Origin: Earliella scabrosa
Taxonomy: Eukaryota; Basidiomycota; Agaricomycetes; Polyporales; Polyporaceae
Assembly: GCA_022605405.1 (NCBI GenBank)
Contig: JABYQQ010000016.1
Span: 744,001 to 808,000 of the forward strand
Reading direction: 5' to 3'
Length of the DNA stretch: 64,000 nt
The translations under genes were made by a program, and so were the position numbers. This document shows positions 38,540-49,192 of this stretch, piece by piece. Each line of letters begins with the position of its first letter. The first letter of the stretch is position 1. Under the pieces are notes generated by a model, which saw nothing but the letters and a program-made list of their open reading frames with translations, made no database searches and was not told the origin of the DNA.

Positions 38540-39118
38540 TCACTGCTTCCAATCCCAAGTCCATGCCCACTCATCGTTGTGCCGCGTCCACAACGCGTAC
38601 TTCACCTGGCCCAATCCGCGGCGTTTGGACAAGAATGGCAGGGGTTGGTCCCGATAGGTGACATACGAGCCAACGACAGGCATCTGCATACCGCCGTCGT
38701 AGTCATCTTTCATGCGCACTGGCTCGATGACCCGGAGCACACGCATAACAACGTGCTTGTGGTCGTGGGGTCCCCGCCGGGGTTCAAACCTGCAGAGAAG
38801 AGATCCAGCTACAACGAAGAATAGCCGTCAGTACATCGAACACAGGCCAATGGACGAACACGCACACTTAAATGGGTATGGTGACGGTAACGACTTGTGT
38901 AGGTGGACGGGGATGATGTCCTCTATACCCACACAGGCGATTGCCGACCTTGGAGCGGATAGATCAAGGTAGAACGGCTGCCGGGTCTCGAATATCAGCT
39001 GCGACCACGGCCCTACACCGTAGTATCGCTGTTTCCCAGTGGCTACGAGGTCCTCGCAGCGCGCGAGGAGCTTGTCGGTCACGAAGCGGTCCCGGCGTAG
39101 TATCTGACGCAGAACGTC

Positions 39119-39131
39119 AAAGCGAGGCTGA
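39119..39131. repeat. Target-site duplication, left copy
   Basis: AAAGCGAGGCTGA, identical to 39259-39271. The flanking codons are those of the disrupted family gene. Confidence 0.85.
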
Positions 39132-39258
39132 ACCCATGATCATTGAGACCCCACCCGTACTGTACACTACGCTAGCCTACCACGTAGCATATTGCCTACC
39201 ATAGGGCGTAGCCCTCCAGGGCAATAAACGAGGATCGCAAAAAAAAAAAAAAAAAAAA
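39132..39258 (+). mobile_element. Small retroposed sequence with poly(A) tail
   Basis: A 107-nt body (39132-39238) is followed by 23 A residues (39239-39261, the last three shared with the duplication). AATAAA lies at 39223-39228, 11 nt before the A-run, as at the 3' end of a polymerase II transcript. The insert is flanked by an exact 13-nt duplication AAAGCGAGGCTGA. These are hallmarks of LINE-type target-primed reverse transcription. The source is unknown: the 3' end of a truncated non-LTR element or of a host mRNA. Confidence 0.8.
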
Positions 39259-39271
39259 AAAGCGAGGCTGA
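39259..39271. repeat. Target-site duplication, right copy
   Basis: AAAGCGAGGCTGA directly after the poly(A) tail. The first three A residues cannot be assigned to tail or duplication. Confidence 0.85.
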
Positions 39272-39869
39272 GTGGCAAGCGCGAGCAGGGGAATTTGCCA
39301 AGGGGTACCGTAATCCGTCTGCAGGTCAATGCCCTGAGCGAACGAGCGCGGGTCTGGGTTCTGTGTGAGGCGGAACCGCAAGGAGCTCGCCATGGGGATC
39401 TTGGGGTGCTTGTTCAAGTAGAGAAAGCCGCGCGTGTTGACAGGAAAGGGAGAGTACGTGAGCAGACGGTGCGTACCGTCCACGGTTAACCTTTCCTGCC
39501 TCGCATATGAGACGTAGGCCGCGTCCGTATTCTCTCTGGCCAGCAAGATGGGGTCGGGCGACTGGTGCGAACTTGGATCCACGATGACTCCTCTACAGTC
39601 AGAGAGGTCAATGTGGTCGTCAGGTGAGAGCCATTTTCGGTGGAGCGTGCGGACGGTGACGGGTTTCGATCGAGGTATGCTGAACAGTGCGGGTTTGTTC
39701 GCGATCGACGGGTGGGCTGGCCTGTTTGTCTATGACAGGCATGGTTCTGCATGTCAACGTCACCATTGGAAGACCACGCAGGTTCATCATATAGCACTCA
39801 CATATAGCCGTGACCCTTGAATAATGCTCCCACAACCATGACAAGGTAATGACCGTCCAAGTGTCGCAT

Positions 39870-40371
39870 TGGCTGCATACTTAAAGGTATGCCTCCTCAT
39901 GATCGCTCTGCCACTAGTATCAAGCCCGTTGAATGTCGGTCACTCGAGAGGCCATCAGAATCAATAGGCTTACCTGAGACCTGTGTCTCGCGGAGGCTGG
40001 TTATGTGGTGGAAGAGAGATGGTAAACGCGCGCGTCTACGCGTTCATTCCGCAGAAGGCGGGCGGCGGCAGAACGACACGCGTCCGGACGCGACAGGACG
40101 CGACGACGCTCTCTCTCGTCCTCTCAAACATCACTAACACGAACTCCCCAACACTTGGAGGCAATTGCACGATTCATGTTGATAAGCACGGCTGGAACCC
40201 TTGTCCTCCATGCCAACTTCACCATTTCTCACCATCTCGACCATGGGGAAACTTCGTGCCTGAGGCCTTCTACGGCGCTGCCGCCCTAGTTCCTCGCAAT
40301 CCGTATCGTGTATCGCTGCAAACGATCTCTCGACCGTCGTCTACGCATCTCGCTGTCTCTCAGTTGTGCTT
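39870..40371. other. Divergent intergenic region
   Basis: Lies between the divergently transcribed paralogue C and arrestin-like gene, so likely a shared promoter region. No gene supported. Confidence 0.5.
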
Positions 40372-42728
40372 ATGCTCTCAATGCCGACCGAGGGGGGAGA
40401 CAGGCCACCGTCGCCGCCTCCGCCGCCTCCGAGTCCACCACCGCCGGAGGCCGGCACGGATTCGGAACTCCCAGGATACACCCTACGAGCACAGGAGGAA
40501 TTCGCGGAGCAGACGTACACGCTCGAGGACACGAAGGGTCGGCCGTGGATATGGATGAAAGTGAAGAGCCGGTCGAAGGGAGAGAAACAGTTGCCTATGT
40601 TCTATGACCGTGACACCATTGCCGGGTCTGTCGAGGTGGACTTTGAGAAGGCTGGCGGGGCGAAGGCGGTCACAATCTCGGTGAGTCTCTAATATTCGAG
40701 AGGCACATAGATTGCTGCGTGTGTGCGGCTTGGTTTGCGAACAAGATAGCGAATCGGCTTCCGCGTATATGACCGCTGCACAGAGTCTTGGAGAGGCTAG
40801 CATATGAGGCTTTACTGAGTTCTTGATAGCTATTCAATGGAAACTGACATACCTTCTAGGTCCTAGCCGGCGTCACCTCTGTCGGACAAGATGAGAACAA
40901 GTTTCTAGATATCACAAACGAGTTATGGAATGCAAAGATATCGTCTGCCAAACCATCCGGAAGGCAATCCTGGCGGTTCTCCATCACACTTCCATCCGAA
41001 GCCACTGTCCTGGAACAGAGCAAGAAGACTAAGCAGACAGTACAGCAATCGAAAGTCTACCCTTTACCTCCGAGCTTTTCCGAGCGTGCAAGCCCCGCTT
41101 ACATCGACTATCGGCTGGTCGTCACTGTGAAGAAGAGCTCGTTCCGGGTCAATCAAACGTACCGTTCCCTTCTTCGTGTCATGTCCACTTCTGGCTGCTC
41201 ACTCCGTGGAACGGGTGATAGGTTGACGACGGCTTTTGCGTATGTTCCTCTCACACGCGGTGACAAACCGTCCGTGTTACGCCAGCTCGCATATCGCGAA
41301 GGCACCCCGCTTGTTGGACCTGAGGGAGACCCTGAGGGCTGGAAAGTCTTGGCCCCGGTGAAGGTCGCGGGCACGATTTTCGACGCTCGGAAGGTCGAAC
41401 TAGAATGCACTGTATGTTCTCTGTCGCTAGGAGAACGTACACTACTTACTCGCTTCACTTGCAGCTTGCCGTGGCCACTCCTGTAAGCGTCATAGTCTTA
41501 GTACTACCGTTGGAGTATCATATTCAGTTCAAGTTGATACCCCATCTTGCTACCCTGTTTTCGCAACATACTCATTTCACATGTCCGTACAGCTCTCGTA
41601 TGCGCTGGGGAGCCCAATACCAATTGTCATGACGCTTCAGGGCAGTGACGAGCAAGCTCTCGACCTCCTCTCGACCCCTTCCGCAGTTCGCCTGAGCCTG
41701 TTACGGATGCGTCTCGTCGGCTCCCACGCGATCTCTGACGACTTAGAGAACGGGCGTAGCAACAACTCATTCACCGACAGCGCAGGCACCGCGTTCTTCT
41801 GGCCCTCTTCAGAAGGCGCGCCCGAGCCTGGAACCCGTGTCCTGCAAGGCGAGCTCGAGGTGAAGAAGTCACTCAAGCCAGGGTTCGTCTTCCCGCGCTT
41901 CTCCGTCCGGGTGAGTGCGCGAACGCTTCCGCTATTTCATCATTCCTCCCAAGTCCCCGTCCCGCCGACCCGAGCTCGAACAGGCACAGCCCGTTCTCTA
42001 GTGCTCTCGTAATTCATGATGTGCTTGACGTCCGCCCTATTCAGTGCTAATCTTGCCTCTCCCTTGCCCCCTGCAAATTCAAACTACGCGTCTCACCCGG
42101 ACTGTGTCATCCCGGGCTGGCCACCCCGACACACCTATCTACCGCCCGTCGCCCGTCCAAACGCAAACCCGTACCCGGACGTGATTGTGGCCGCGGCGTG
42201 GCTGCATGCCGTGCACCTTCACAAACTGTGCCCGTCGGGGTGGCGTACGCCATGTGGCATGACTCCGACTGCCACTTCACGATAATCACGGACGGACGGT
42301 ATGGTTCGTATGCCGAACGGTGACGACCCCTTGCAGTACGCCCTGGCGCTGTCGCAGTTCCAGGCGCCCGGATTCGCACCCGCCGCGGCCGCATCCAAGG
42401 ACGCGCCGCTGGTGCTCGAGCCGGTCACAATCGTGTCTGTGAACGCGGTCGGCGTCGTGCCCCGGTCGTACGCGCCTCCGGGCTACGCGGACACGAGCAC
42501 GGGAGACTACATGACGACGATGGGCTACCTCGAGAACGGGAACCAGAGGTACGTACGTGCCTTGGATATGATGTAGTACAAGCGCTGCGTTCGGTGTCCA
42601 GCGCTCCGCAGGCCTGTGGTCTGAGGCCTCCGCCTTACGTCCTCGGGCCACCTGGCACTCCGCACCCGCGAACTCTGCAGGTTGCCCCGGATGGAGCTTG
42701 GAGTCGGGGTCGCTGCGGAGAACGCTGA
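40372..42728 (+). CDS. Arrestin-like (alpha-arrestin fold) protein
   Basis: Probable adaptor linking membrane cargo to ubiquitin ligases. The start is 40372 or 40381, followed by a Pro-rich stretch and ELPGYTLRAQEEFAEQTYTLED. The arrestin-type beta-sandwich shows PWIWMKVKSRSKG, LPMFYDRDTIAGSVEVDF, AYIDYRLVVTVKKSSFRVNQ, AFAYVPLTRGDKPS, YALGSPIPIVMTLQGSD, SAVRLSLLRMRLVG and GELEVKKSLKPGFVFPRFSVR. An exon from about 42337 gives ALALSQFQAPGF and LEPVTIVSVNAVGVVPRSYAPPGY. The last exon supplies a PPPY motif (about 42628-42639) of the kind bound by Nedd4/Rsp5 WW domains, and a stop at 42726-42728. Introns between 41910 and 42337 are not resolved, and a further 3' exon near 42754-42823 is possible. 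Confidence 0.7.
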
Positions 42729-43822
42729 CATCCGTCTGCGGTGGTTTCTATGCAGTTCCGAGCAGTACGGCTGGCTGACTTGGCATCCACCTGGACAGGT
42801 TTCTCCATCGGCATGGCTTTAGCTGAGTGTCTCGGGCTCGACGGGAGGGTTATTCTGAGCATCGTGCGCGGCGGCGTTTGGTGGTGTAGGAGCATTGCTT
42901 TCTTTAACTTGGTCTATCTTTGACTTTGTATCGATGAAGTATGTGGCACTATGTTCGCGATCTTTCGCTCTCTCGTTCGGGACTGTCACAGGCGTAGAGC
43001 CTGCGCCGTTGAGGTCATCTCACAGTTCGTCAAGCTTCGTCCATCCCATGTGGCGAACCTGCTGCGCATCACATGCTGTCTCGCGCGACGGCAGGACGAT
43101 GCCTTCAAGTTAGAGTCAATCAGAGCAATATATAGAGCGATGTGAGTATGGTAGTGTTAACCTATGTAACTAAGCGAACTAAGCTATTACGCGCGCCGGT
43201 ACTATACAGCATGTACGCTATAGGAGAGGGCAGTACGACTAGAGCAAAAGACAGATGGGGGGGCGGCGCGGAGGCAAATTAATGCGGCGAGGGATGTAGG
43301 CTTGGCGCGTGCGCTGGCGCAACGCAGGATGAGGGGATGGAGGTCTAGTAAACTACAGCTACAGGGTACGCGCGCGAGGACGCGGCAAGGGGCTTAGGGT
43401 TGGGTTGGAGTCCATGTTCAGGCAGAGTGAGTGTGAGTGTGAGAGACAAAGCGAGAGCAGAGAACAACAAATGCACAGATAAGACAGTGAGCGGCTGAGC
43501 GACAGAGAAGAGATGGAGATGGGTGGTTGGTTGGTCACGGGTGGCGGAGAGTCGAGAGCGAGGGGCGAGAAGCGGAGGGCGAGAGATTAGAGCGCGCCCG
43601 CGCAGGCGGAAAGAATAGCCGAGGTGCGATTGGGCGGGTGGGTGCAACGCCGCGTTGGGCTTGGGGGGGGGGTCCGAGTTGAGTCGACGCACGTCAATGC
43701 CTCCGAGCCAGACGAGAGTCGAGCTCACTTCTGCGCGGAGCTGGTCAAAGCCGAAAACAGCGCGGTCAGCATGGGGCATGTGGCGGGCTGCGGTCATCGC
43801 CGCGCGGAAGGATGAACAACAC
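42729..43822. other. Intergenic region between convergent genes
   Basis: Between the arrestin-like and Zn2Cys6 genes. A minus-strand frame stays open from 43345 towards the Zn2Cys6 gene, but its sequence is low-complexity and probably 3' UTR or chance. No separate gene supported. Confidence 0.5.
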
Positions 43823-44115
43823 TCACACAGGCACGTACGCACAGGCAAGACCACGACGATTGCAGTTCGCGCAGATCGGCCGCCCATCGCACTTGAGCTT
43901 GCGACCTGGAAAGACGAAGCACAAGTCGAGTGAGTACGCGAGATCAGGCGCGCACGCGGCGCGCGCCACACGTGCAGGATGAGCGAACGCGACGTACCAC
44001 GGCAGAAGGTACACGCCATCGGAGTACGGCGCGGGGTACGAGGTGTGTAGGACTCGTTGTCGGAGTCGTCCGCACGAGAGGCGTTGTGCTGCTGGTACTG
44101 AAACGACGTGTGCAT
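43823..44115 (-). CDS. Minimal Zn2Cys6 zinc-cluster protein
   Basis: Exons 44115-43998 and 43905-43823 encode about 66 residues ending immediately after the cluster. The cluster is C-x2-C-x6-C-x5-C-x2-C-x6-C (CTFCRGRKLKCDGRP, then CANCNRRGLAC), the GAL4-type DNA-binding form, complete and split by a 92-nt intron. Upstream is an acidic then Arg/Pro/Thr-rich stretch (DDSDNESYTPRTPRR). The frame is open further upstream to 44247, so the protein could begin about 44 residues earlier. No middle-homology or activation domain follows; TGA comes after AYVPV. I recall short basidiomycete zinc-cluster proteins ending at this same point, so this is probably a real compact family rather than a truncation. 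Targets unknown. Confidence 0.7.
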
Positions 44116-44953
44116 CAGTTGAAGTTCCACCAGATCACCGTGTCCGACGCGCTGCACGCACCCTAGGATCCATGTGTAGAGAGTATTAGTGGGTTGGGTG
44201 GCGCGGACCGCTGGGGCTCGTGTAGTAGTATTAGAGAGGAGTGCCAAAGGCTATGATAAGGCCTCAAGCCACAATAGAAAGGTAAAGAGGTTGATCGGGC
44301 TAAGCCGGTGTGGTCGCTAGAGTGTGGTAGAGGTGGTGGGATGAGACGCGTCCTGACGCGTTGCTTTATATCCAGGCCGCTATGTCATCGTCATCAACAT
44401 AATATTCGTTAGCAGATGGTAGCGCGCTGGCCTGAGCGGATCGGGATCGGGCAATGTAATACGCGTGCGCTGGGTCAGGGTCAGGCGTCACCGTGCGCCG
44501 TGGGGACTCTGGGCTCCCAACGAGTTACGAGGACGGAGACTCCGAACGCGTTTCACAAGTCCCAATTACGACAAGACAGGCCCCCGGAGCCGTCCCCGTG
44601 AGCCGACGTCCATGGCCACACCCAGCCGCTCCCGCGCCCCAAGCACCTGGGTCCGAAAGCGGTTTCCAAGGTTAGGTCGCGCCTCCTTGCGCCTTCCGAA
44701 TGATTTACTTAGTGCCTGTATACCGCGTTGGCTCCCTTTCGCACTCTCGCAGGCTGCTGTAGTGGTCCGACAGCTGGGTAGGCCCAAACGCGATTAGCTC
44801 ATAGCCCTCCTGCGAACTCTGCATGGAGAACTGATGCAGTCACCGCAATCCCGCGCAAGCGTGTGTCCCTGGACTCTCGATTTGTGCGGATGCTGACACA
44901 AACGGGGACACCTCAGGCTCAGGCCTCACGGCTGAGGGCCTTGAAAAAGACAG

Positions 44954-45000
44954 TGTCATGGCACCATGACAAACGGGGCGCAGCAACTGGGGCTGCGCCC
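44954..45000. repeat. Two adjacent inverted repeats (hairpins)
   Basis: GTCATGG/CCATGAC with a 2-nt loop (44954-44969) is followed directly by GGGCGCAGC/GCTGCGCCC with a 7-nt loop (44976-45000). Both stems are perfect. Confidence 0.75.
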
Positions 45001-45188
45001 ATCACCCTCTGTTCTGGGCCGCGTTCGGGGGAGTGCCAGTGCCAGTTCGGGCGGGTGGCAGAGTACGTGTGGCGATAGCACAGAGAACATGCGACGAGTT
45101 ACGGCCCATTGTCCAACAGATTTGGGCTGCAATCTGCGACTAGTGACCTGCCACAGCGGGATCGAGGGAGCGCGCCTTTAGCTTGACG

Positions 45189-45206
45189 GTGAGCCTCGAG
45201 GCTCAC
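45189..45206. repeat. Perfect 18-nt palindrome
   Basis: GTGAGCCTCGAGGCTCAC reads identically on both strands. It could be a symmetric protein-binding site or chance. Confidence 0.8.
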
Positions 45207-47692
45207 AGGCGGTGCGTCATGGCTGGTCTGGCACTGGGGGCCAAGCAGCGTTCGCACCGCTGCTCGCGGAGTGCAAAGGGCGAAAGTGGCCAAGAGGATC
45301 TGCAAGCGACGGTAATACGGAAAGATGTTCAGGAGAGCTAGTCGATGCTGGTATGTCGTTACCAGGAGGCTGGTAAACCCGCCGAAGCCCTGTCCAGGAA
45401 TCGATGACGCCGCGTCGCTGGGTGCGCTAGAGCCCCCTGGTTGGGCGATACCGACGTCCGGACGGCCGCAGTGGCAAGGTGAAACAGCAAAGAAAGCAAG
45501 GCCGAAAGAGGGAAAGACGGATTTGAATTTTTGGGTCGAGATAGAGATTGGGGAGATGATGGGATGAAGGTGCGGTACCCTTTCGGCGTCGGGCGAGACA
45601 GGCCTCTCTGACGTTGGCTCTCGCGGGAGGCGGTCGCGGTCGTGGTCGACGACAGGGTTCCTTTCACCACCGTGTTCCTCGCTGCCGCCGCTTCCCACAG
45701 CGAGCTTCGGGCACATGGCCTCGCGTGGCACAGACGACTGCCCGCCGGCCACGTGGCACCTTCGCCTCCCCGGCAGATCCTCTCGCTCTGCCTTCTTCCG
45801 CCAAAACTGCTGTTACCCGACTCGTTTCAGACCAAACGTCAGCACCAACCGCGATTCTCGGTGCGACATTGGGAGTCCCAGCGGAGTCGTATAGACGGTT
45901 AGCCTGATATCGTCCTGTCGCGTCTAAACCTGAGCTCGCACACTCAGGCTCGCACTGCCGCGAGACGCACAGATGCATTCTAGACAACAAAACAATGATA
46001 TGTGGTCAAAACACCATCGAGTGCGGTCGCAGGCCGACACCTGCCGACAGCCGCATCCTGCTAAGGAGTGGCCCCGAATGACGAGACCGTCAAGCTCGCG
46101 CGACTGAGTCGGTCCATGTCCGTCGTCGGCGGACCCGGCGCATCGAACTGAATTGTCGTTCAAAGTGACCATTCGGGCAAACGAAATCCCCTGCGGAAGG
46201 TTCTGCCCGAGCCGCTGAGGGCAAGGGTCAGCAACGGCGACCTGATGCTACTGGATATTGCGTCCTGATGTGGCTGCGAACCGTCCGAGCGCGCCGCCAC
46301 CCCGACGATGACCCCGACGACGCGAGCCTGGGGCTGGAATGGTGGGGCGGTTGACAGCAAAAGGGGAGCCGAGGCGTCTCGTCGTGAAGATACCAAGACT
46401 GTGGTCTTGCGCCCGACTCGCACTATTCCTCTTTCCGCTGTCTCGATTCCTTGCTCGTTGTGCGGTGGGAGAACGTGGTACGCCCAGAGGAGCCAGAAAA
46501 TGGTGATGGGAACATTTGGAACGACAGGCAGGCACGGCAGGTGCTAGCGACATTCCAGCCTGCGAGCTCATCTCACTTGGATGTTGCTGGATATCGGCAG
46601 TACATACAGGCGTTGGACGCAGTTCGAGTTCTTCCAGAAAACTGCAGAGAAAGTCTAACTCGAGCCTCGGCAGATCACTCGCTAGCCGAGACTTGGAGGG
46701 AACCTGCGCAGTCAACAGACCTGTCACCTCGACGCGTAGTAAGTACCTTGAATGGTTGTGCGCATTCGTACTTCAGGCACAATTACATGGTCCTAGAGCT
46801 CGTGGTCAACCCACGTTCGCAAAGAGGCTGACCTTCGCCAGCCCTGAAAGACCCTGACTTAGTATGCTAGTAGCTGGTGAGGGTCGCGGGAGGGAGAACA
46901 GTCCATCCGAACGCTACGCTGACACTCCTCGCTGACGTAGTGATCGATCGATCGGTCGTGCTGCGACTTCTCAACAATATTCCACTGTCAACACCCAGCA
47001 AACACCATGTCCCAGTCGGCCGCCCTGCGCGGCCCTGGTCTCGGACGTCGCCCCCCGAGACCTCACAGGATTGCGTGGACTTGAGGTTGCTGAGATGCTC
47101 TGCCTGGGCGCTGTTCGCGCGATATACGGCCACGAGACGGAGAAACGTACTGGGCAGCGGGCGATGGCTATTCAGGCGACGCGGGGCTCGCGTTGTCGCG
47201 CGAGTTGCAACCTGAGGGCGCCATCGCGATGTGGACAAGTGGGTGATGAGGTCACCCCGGTTGCCGAAAGGAAGATCCGCCAGAGCGTAGTGCTAATGTT
47301 AGAGTCCTGACGCTTCTGCGCGGGCTGCGCGCGATGACTACGCAGCTGGATATCGTCTCCCGCCCGTCGACGGTAACGTTGTACGCATCTGGATAGGAAT
47401 GTGGAAATCAGTTACTGCCAAATGGTCGTGAGAAGTCTGCCGGCATACCGACTCAGTCTGGAAGGCGGGTATCCCGACCTGTGAGGTAAGGGCACCGCCG
47501 CAGAGGCGACGCGGGTTCGTAATCGCCGTGTAGAATGGTTATCTGACGTGACAAGCGTTGGCGATTTTGGAATAAGAACTGGGGAGCGCTACCACTATAC
47601 AAAAGCTTAGTCAGTCGTGTCCCCAGCGGCATGGTTCCACAGTACCACGCGAGCGTAAAACTTGGAGGATCACATATCAGCGGAACGTCACC

Positions 47693-48221
47693 ATGGAGGA
47701 GTTGCTAACTGCGACACACTCGGAGACTTGCAGTATGCTAGTCCAAACGTGGAGGAAGTGGTATCCGACGTCTACACGGTTTGGGCGCATCATAGGCATC
47801 TGTCAACACCAGTCAGACGCACTATCCACACCGGCACTTGTAGCAGATAGCCCACTCACAAGAATTGCAGAGAGGGTAGTACCGGGTCTATTCTGGCAGT
47901 GTGAGTATGTTTGAGTTACTTGCAGGGCCAGTGCCTGACTAGTGACCTTTCACAGCTGACGCCATCAACATGAACGGACGGGCATACTGCGACCGGGATT
48001 TCAAAGCCCGTCCGCACAACTTGAGCTTCTCCGGTGGGGAATACCAATTCAAGCCCGTCCACGGTAATCTGGCATCAAGTCTACTGACAGGTGTACCGGA
48101 GCTGGGCGCGTGTCAGCATAGCACCTGGACGTCACCCGAGGAGGGTGTACACCAGTGCGCCTGCGGAGAGCAAGCACATATCAGCGAGCCGCTGCGCCGG
48201 TGGGCCTTGAACGCCATCTAG
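47693..48221 (+). CDS. Hypothetical two-exon gene (doubtful)
   Basis: An exon starting MEELLTATHSETC (47693) reaches VVPGLFWQ. A GTGAGT donor at about 47900 and a CACAG acceptor at about 47955 join it to DAINMNGRAYCDRDFKARP and a frame that stays open to 48221. The splice signals are good and both exons look coding-like, but no domain is recognised and upstream exons may be missing. Confidence 0.3.
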
Positions 48222-49192
48222 ACGGCGGCGCGAAACCTGAAAGTGACTAGGGCAAGTGGCGTCGCAGGTATGGCGGTCCACAAACCGCACCCACAATGGC
48301 ATACAACGCCACACACAGCCAGAACGAACAGAGATGCAGGTCAATCGTGCGCGGCAGCAGTGTTCATCGGGCACGGGCGGGCTGCTGGTGAGACGGCCCG
48401 GCAGGACGCCTCCCGGTGTTTCATGCGGATCGCGATGGGTTGATGACTTGATGCATGATAGACTCGGTTTGGGAGCCTCTGCCACGGTGGTCACTGGGCA
48501 TCGCCCTTGAGTTGTGTTCCGCGGCACTCATCTCGGGATGAGACAGCTCGATGTCCTGTCTCGTCGTCCGTCGCTGGTTGATTAATTAGGGCTGTGGTCG
48601 CGGGGTGGCATGTAACTGTGCGTCAGGACGGCGGAAAGCGCACTGCCCGATGTTACGACGAGGAGAAAGACTGTAACCTGAGAGATGAGACATCACGCCC
48701 GCGAATAAGTAGCACAGGTAGGGAGACGTTTACGCACAGGTTGGATGAGGCGCTCACAACCCAAGGACCTCGACACTGTAACGAACGACGGATAAGCCGT
48801 GTCCCTAACTCGCAACGTCTACCGCATCTACGTACCAGACTATCCAAGTCCCCCCTATATACGTTATAGCCTGTTGAGCGTTGTGGGCATGAATGTCAGA
48901 GGAATGGAAGCCGCGGGGTGAGATTGTCCTCTCCGGCATTCACTTCCTACGGCGTTCATTTGGAACGCCGAACACGGGGCTCGACTAGCATTGTCACAGT
49001 GAACGCAATAGCATCCTATTATGGCAAGGCTGAGGACAGTCCAACTTACCTCGCCGTCGTGACACTACATGACCAGGGCCGCCATCATATGCTTGCCTCC
49101 GCATCCATCGACAAGTCGCATCGCCGCAATACATCTGACTTACAAAACTTACAGTCAACATGAACGCGCGACATAACAGCAATACAGGCCGG
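48222..49192. other. Intergenic region
   Basis: No supported gene. Probably includes the 3' end of the nucleoporin gene. Confidence 0.5.

Larger units (their letters stand above)
38540..39869 (-). pseudogene. Unrecognised fungal family, paralogue C, interrupted by a poly(A) insertion
   Basis: Third family member. Exon 1 (39869, MRHLDGHYLVMVVGALF) splices with a GTGAGT donor to an exon with PRSKPVTVRTLHRKW, PDDHIDLSDCRGVIVD, NTRGFLYLNKHPKIP, LRFRLTQNPDPRSFAQGIDL and GTPWQIPLLALATQPRF. Here an insertion (39132-39258 plus duplication) breaks the frame. On its far side the family sequence resumes in the same frame with DVLRQILRRDRF, KQRYYGVGPWSQLI and, after an 85-nt intron, EPRRGPHDHKHVVMRVL to the stop at 38540. 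Apart from the insert the gene looks intact, so the disruption is probably recent. As it stands translation would run into poly-Phe codons and stop, giving a truncated protein. Confidence 0.7.
44116..47692. other. Gene-poor region, possible decayed sequence
   Basis: About 3.6 kb without a supportable gene. Many overlapping frames exist on both strands (for example 45099-45752 minus and 46451-46831 plus) but none shows a domain or consistent introns. Notable structures are adjacent inverted repeats at 44954-45000 and a perfect 18-nt palindrome at 45189-45206. Confidence 0.5.

Noticed and set aside
38768..38785. Second T-arm-like sequence GGGGTTCAAACC
   Set aside because: Lies at an exon-intron boundary of paralogue C and has no tRNA body around it.
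39132..39258. tRNA-derived SINE as the identity of the poly(A) insertion
   Set aside because: No A-box/B-box promoter is visible; AATAAA before the tail points to a polymerase II transcript instead.
45099..45752. 217-codon minus-strand open frame
   Set aside because: No domain, no consistent introns, opposing frames of similar length on the plus strand.
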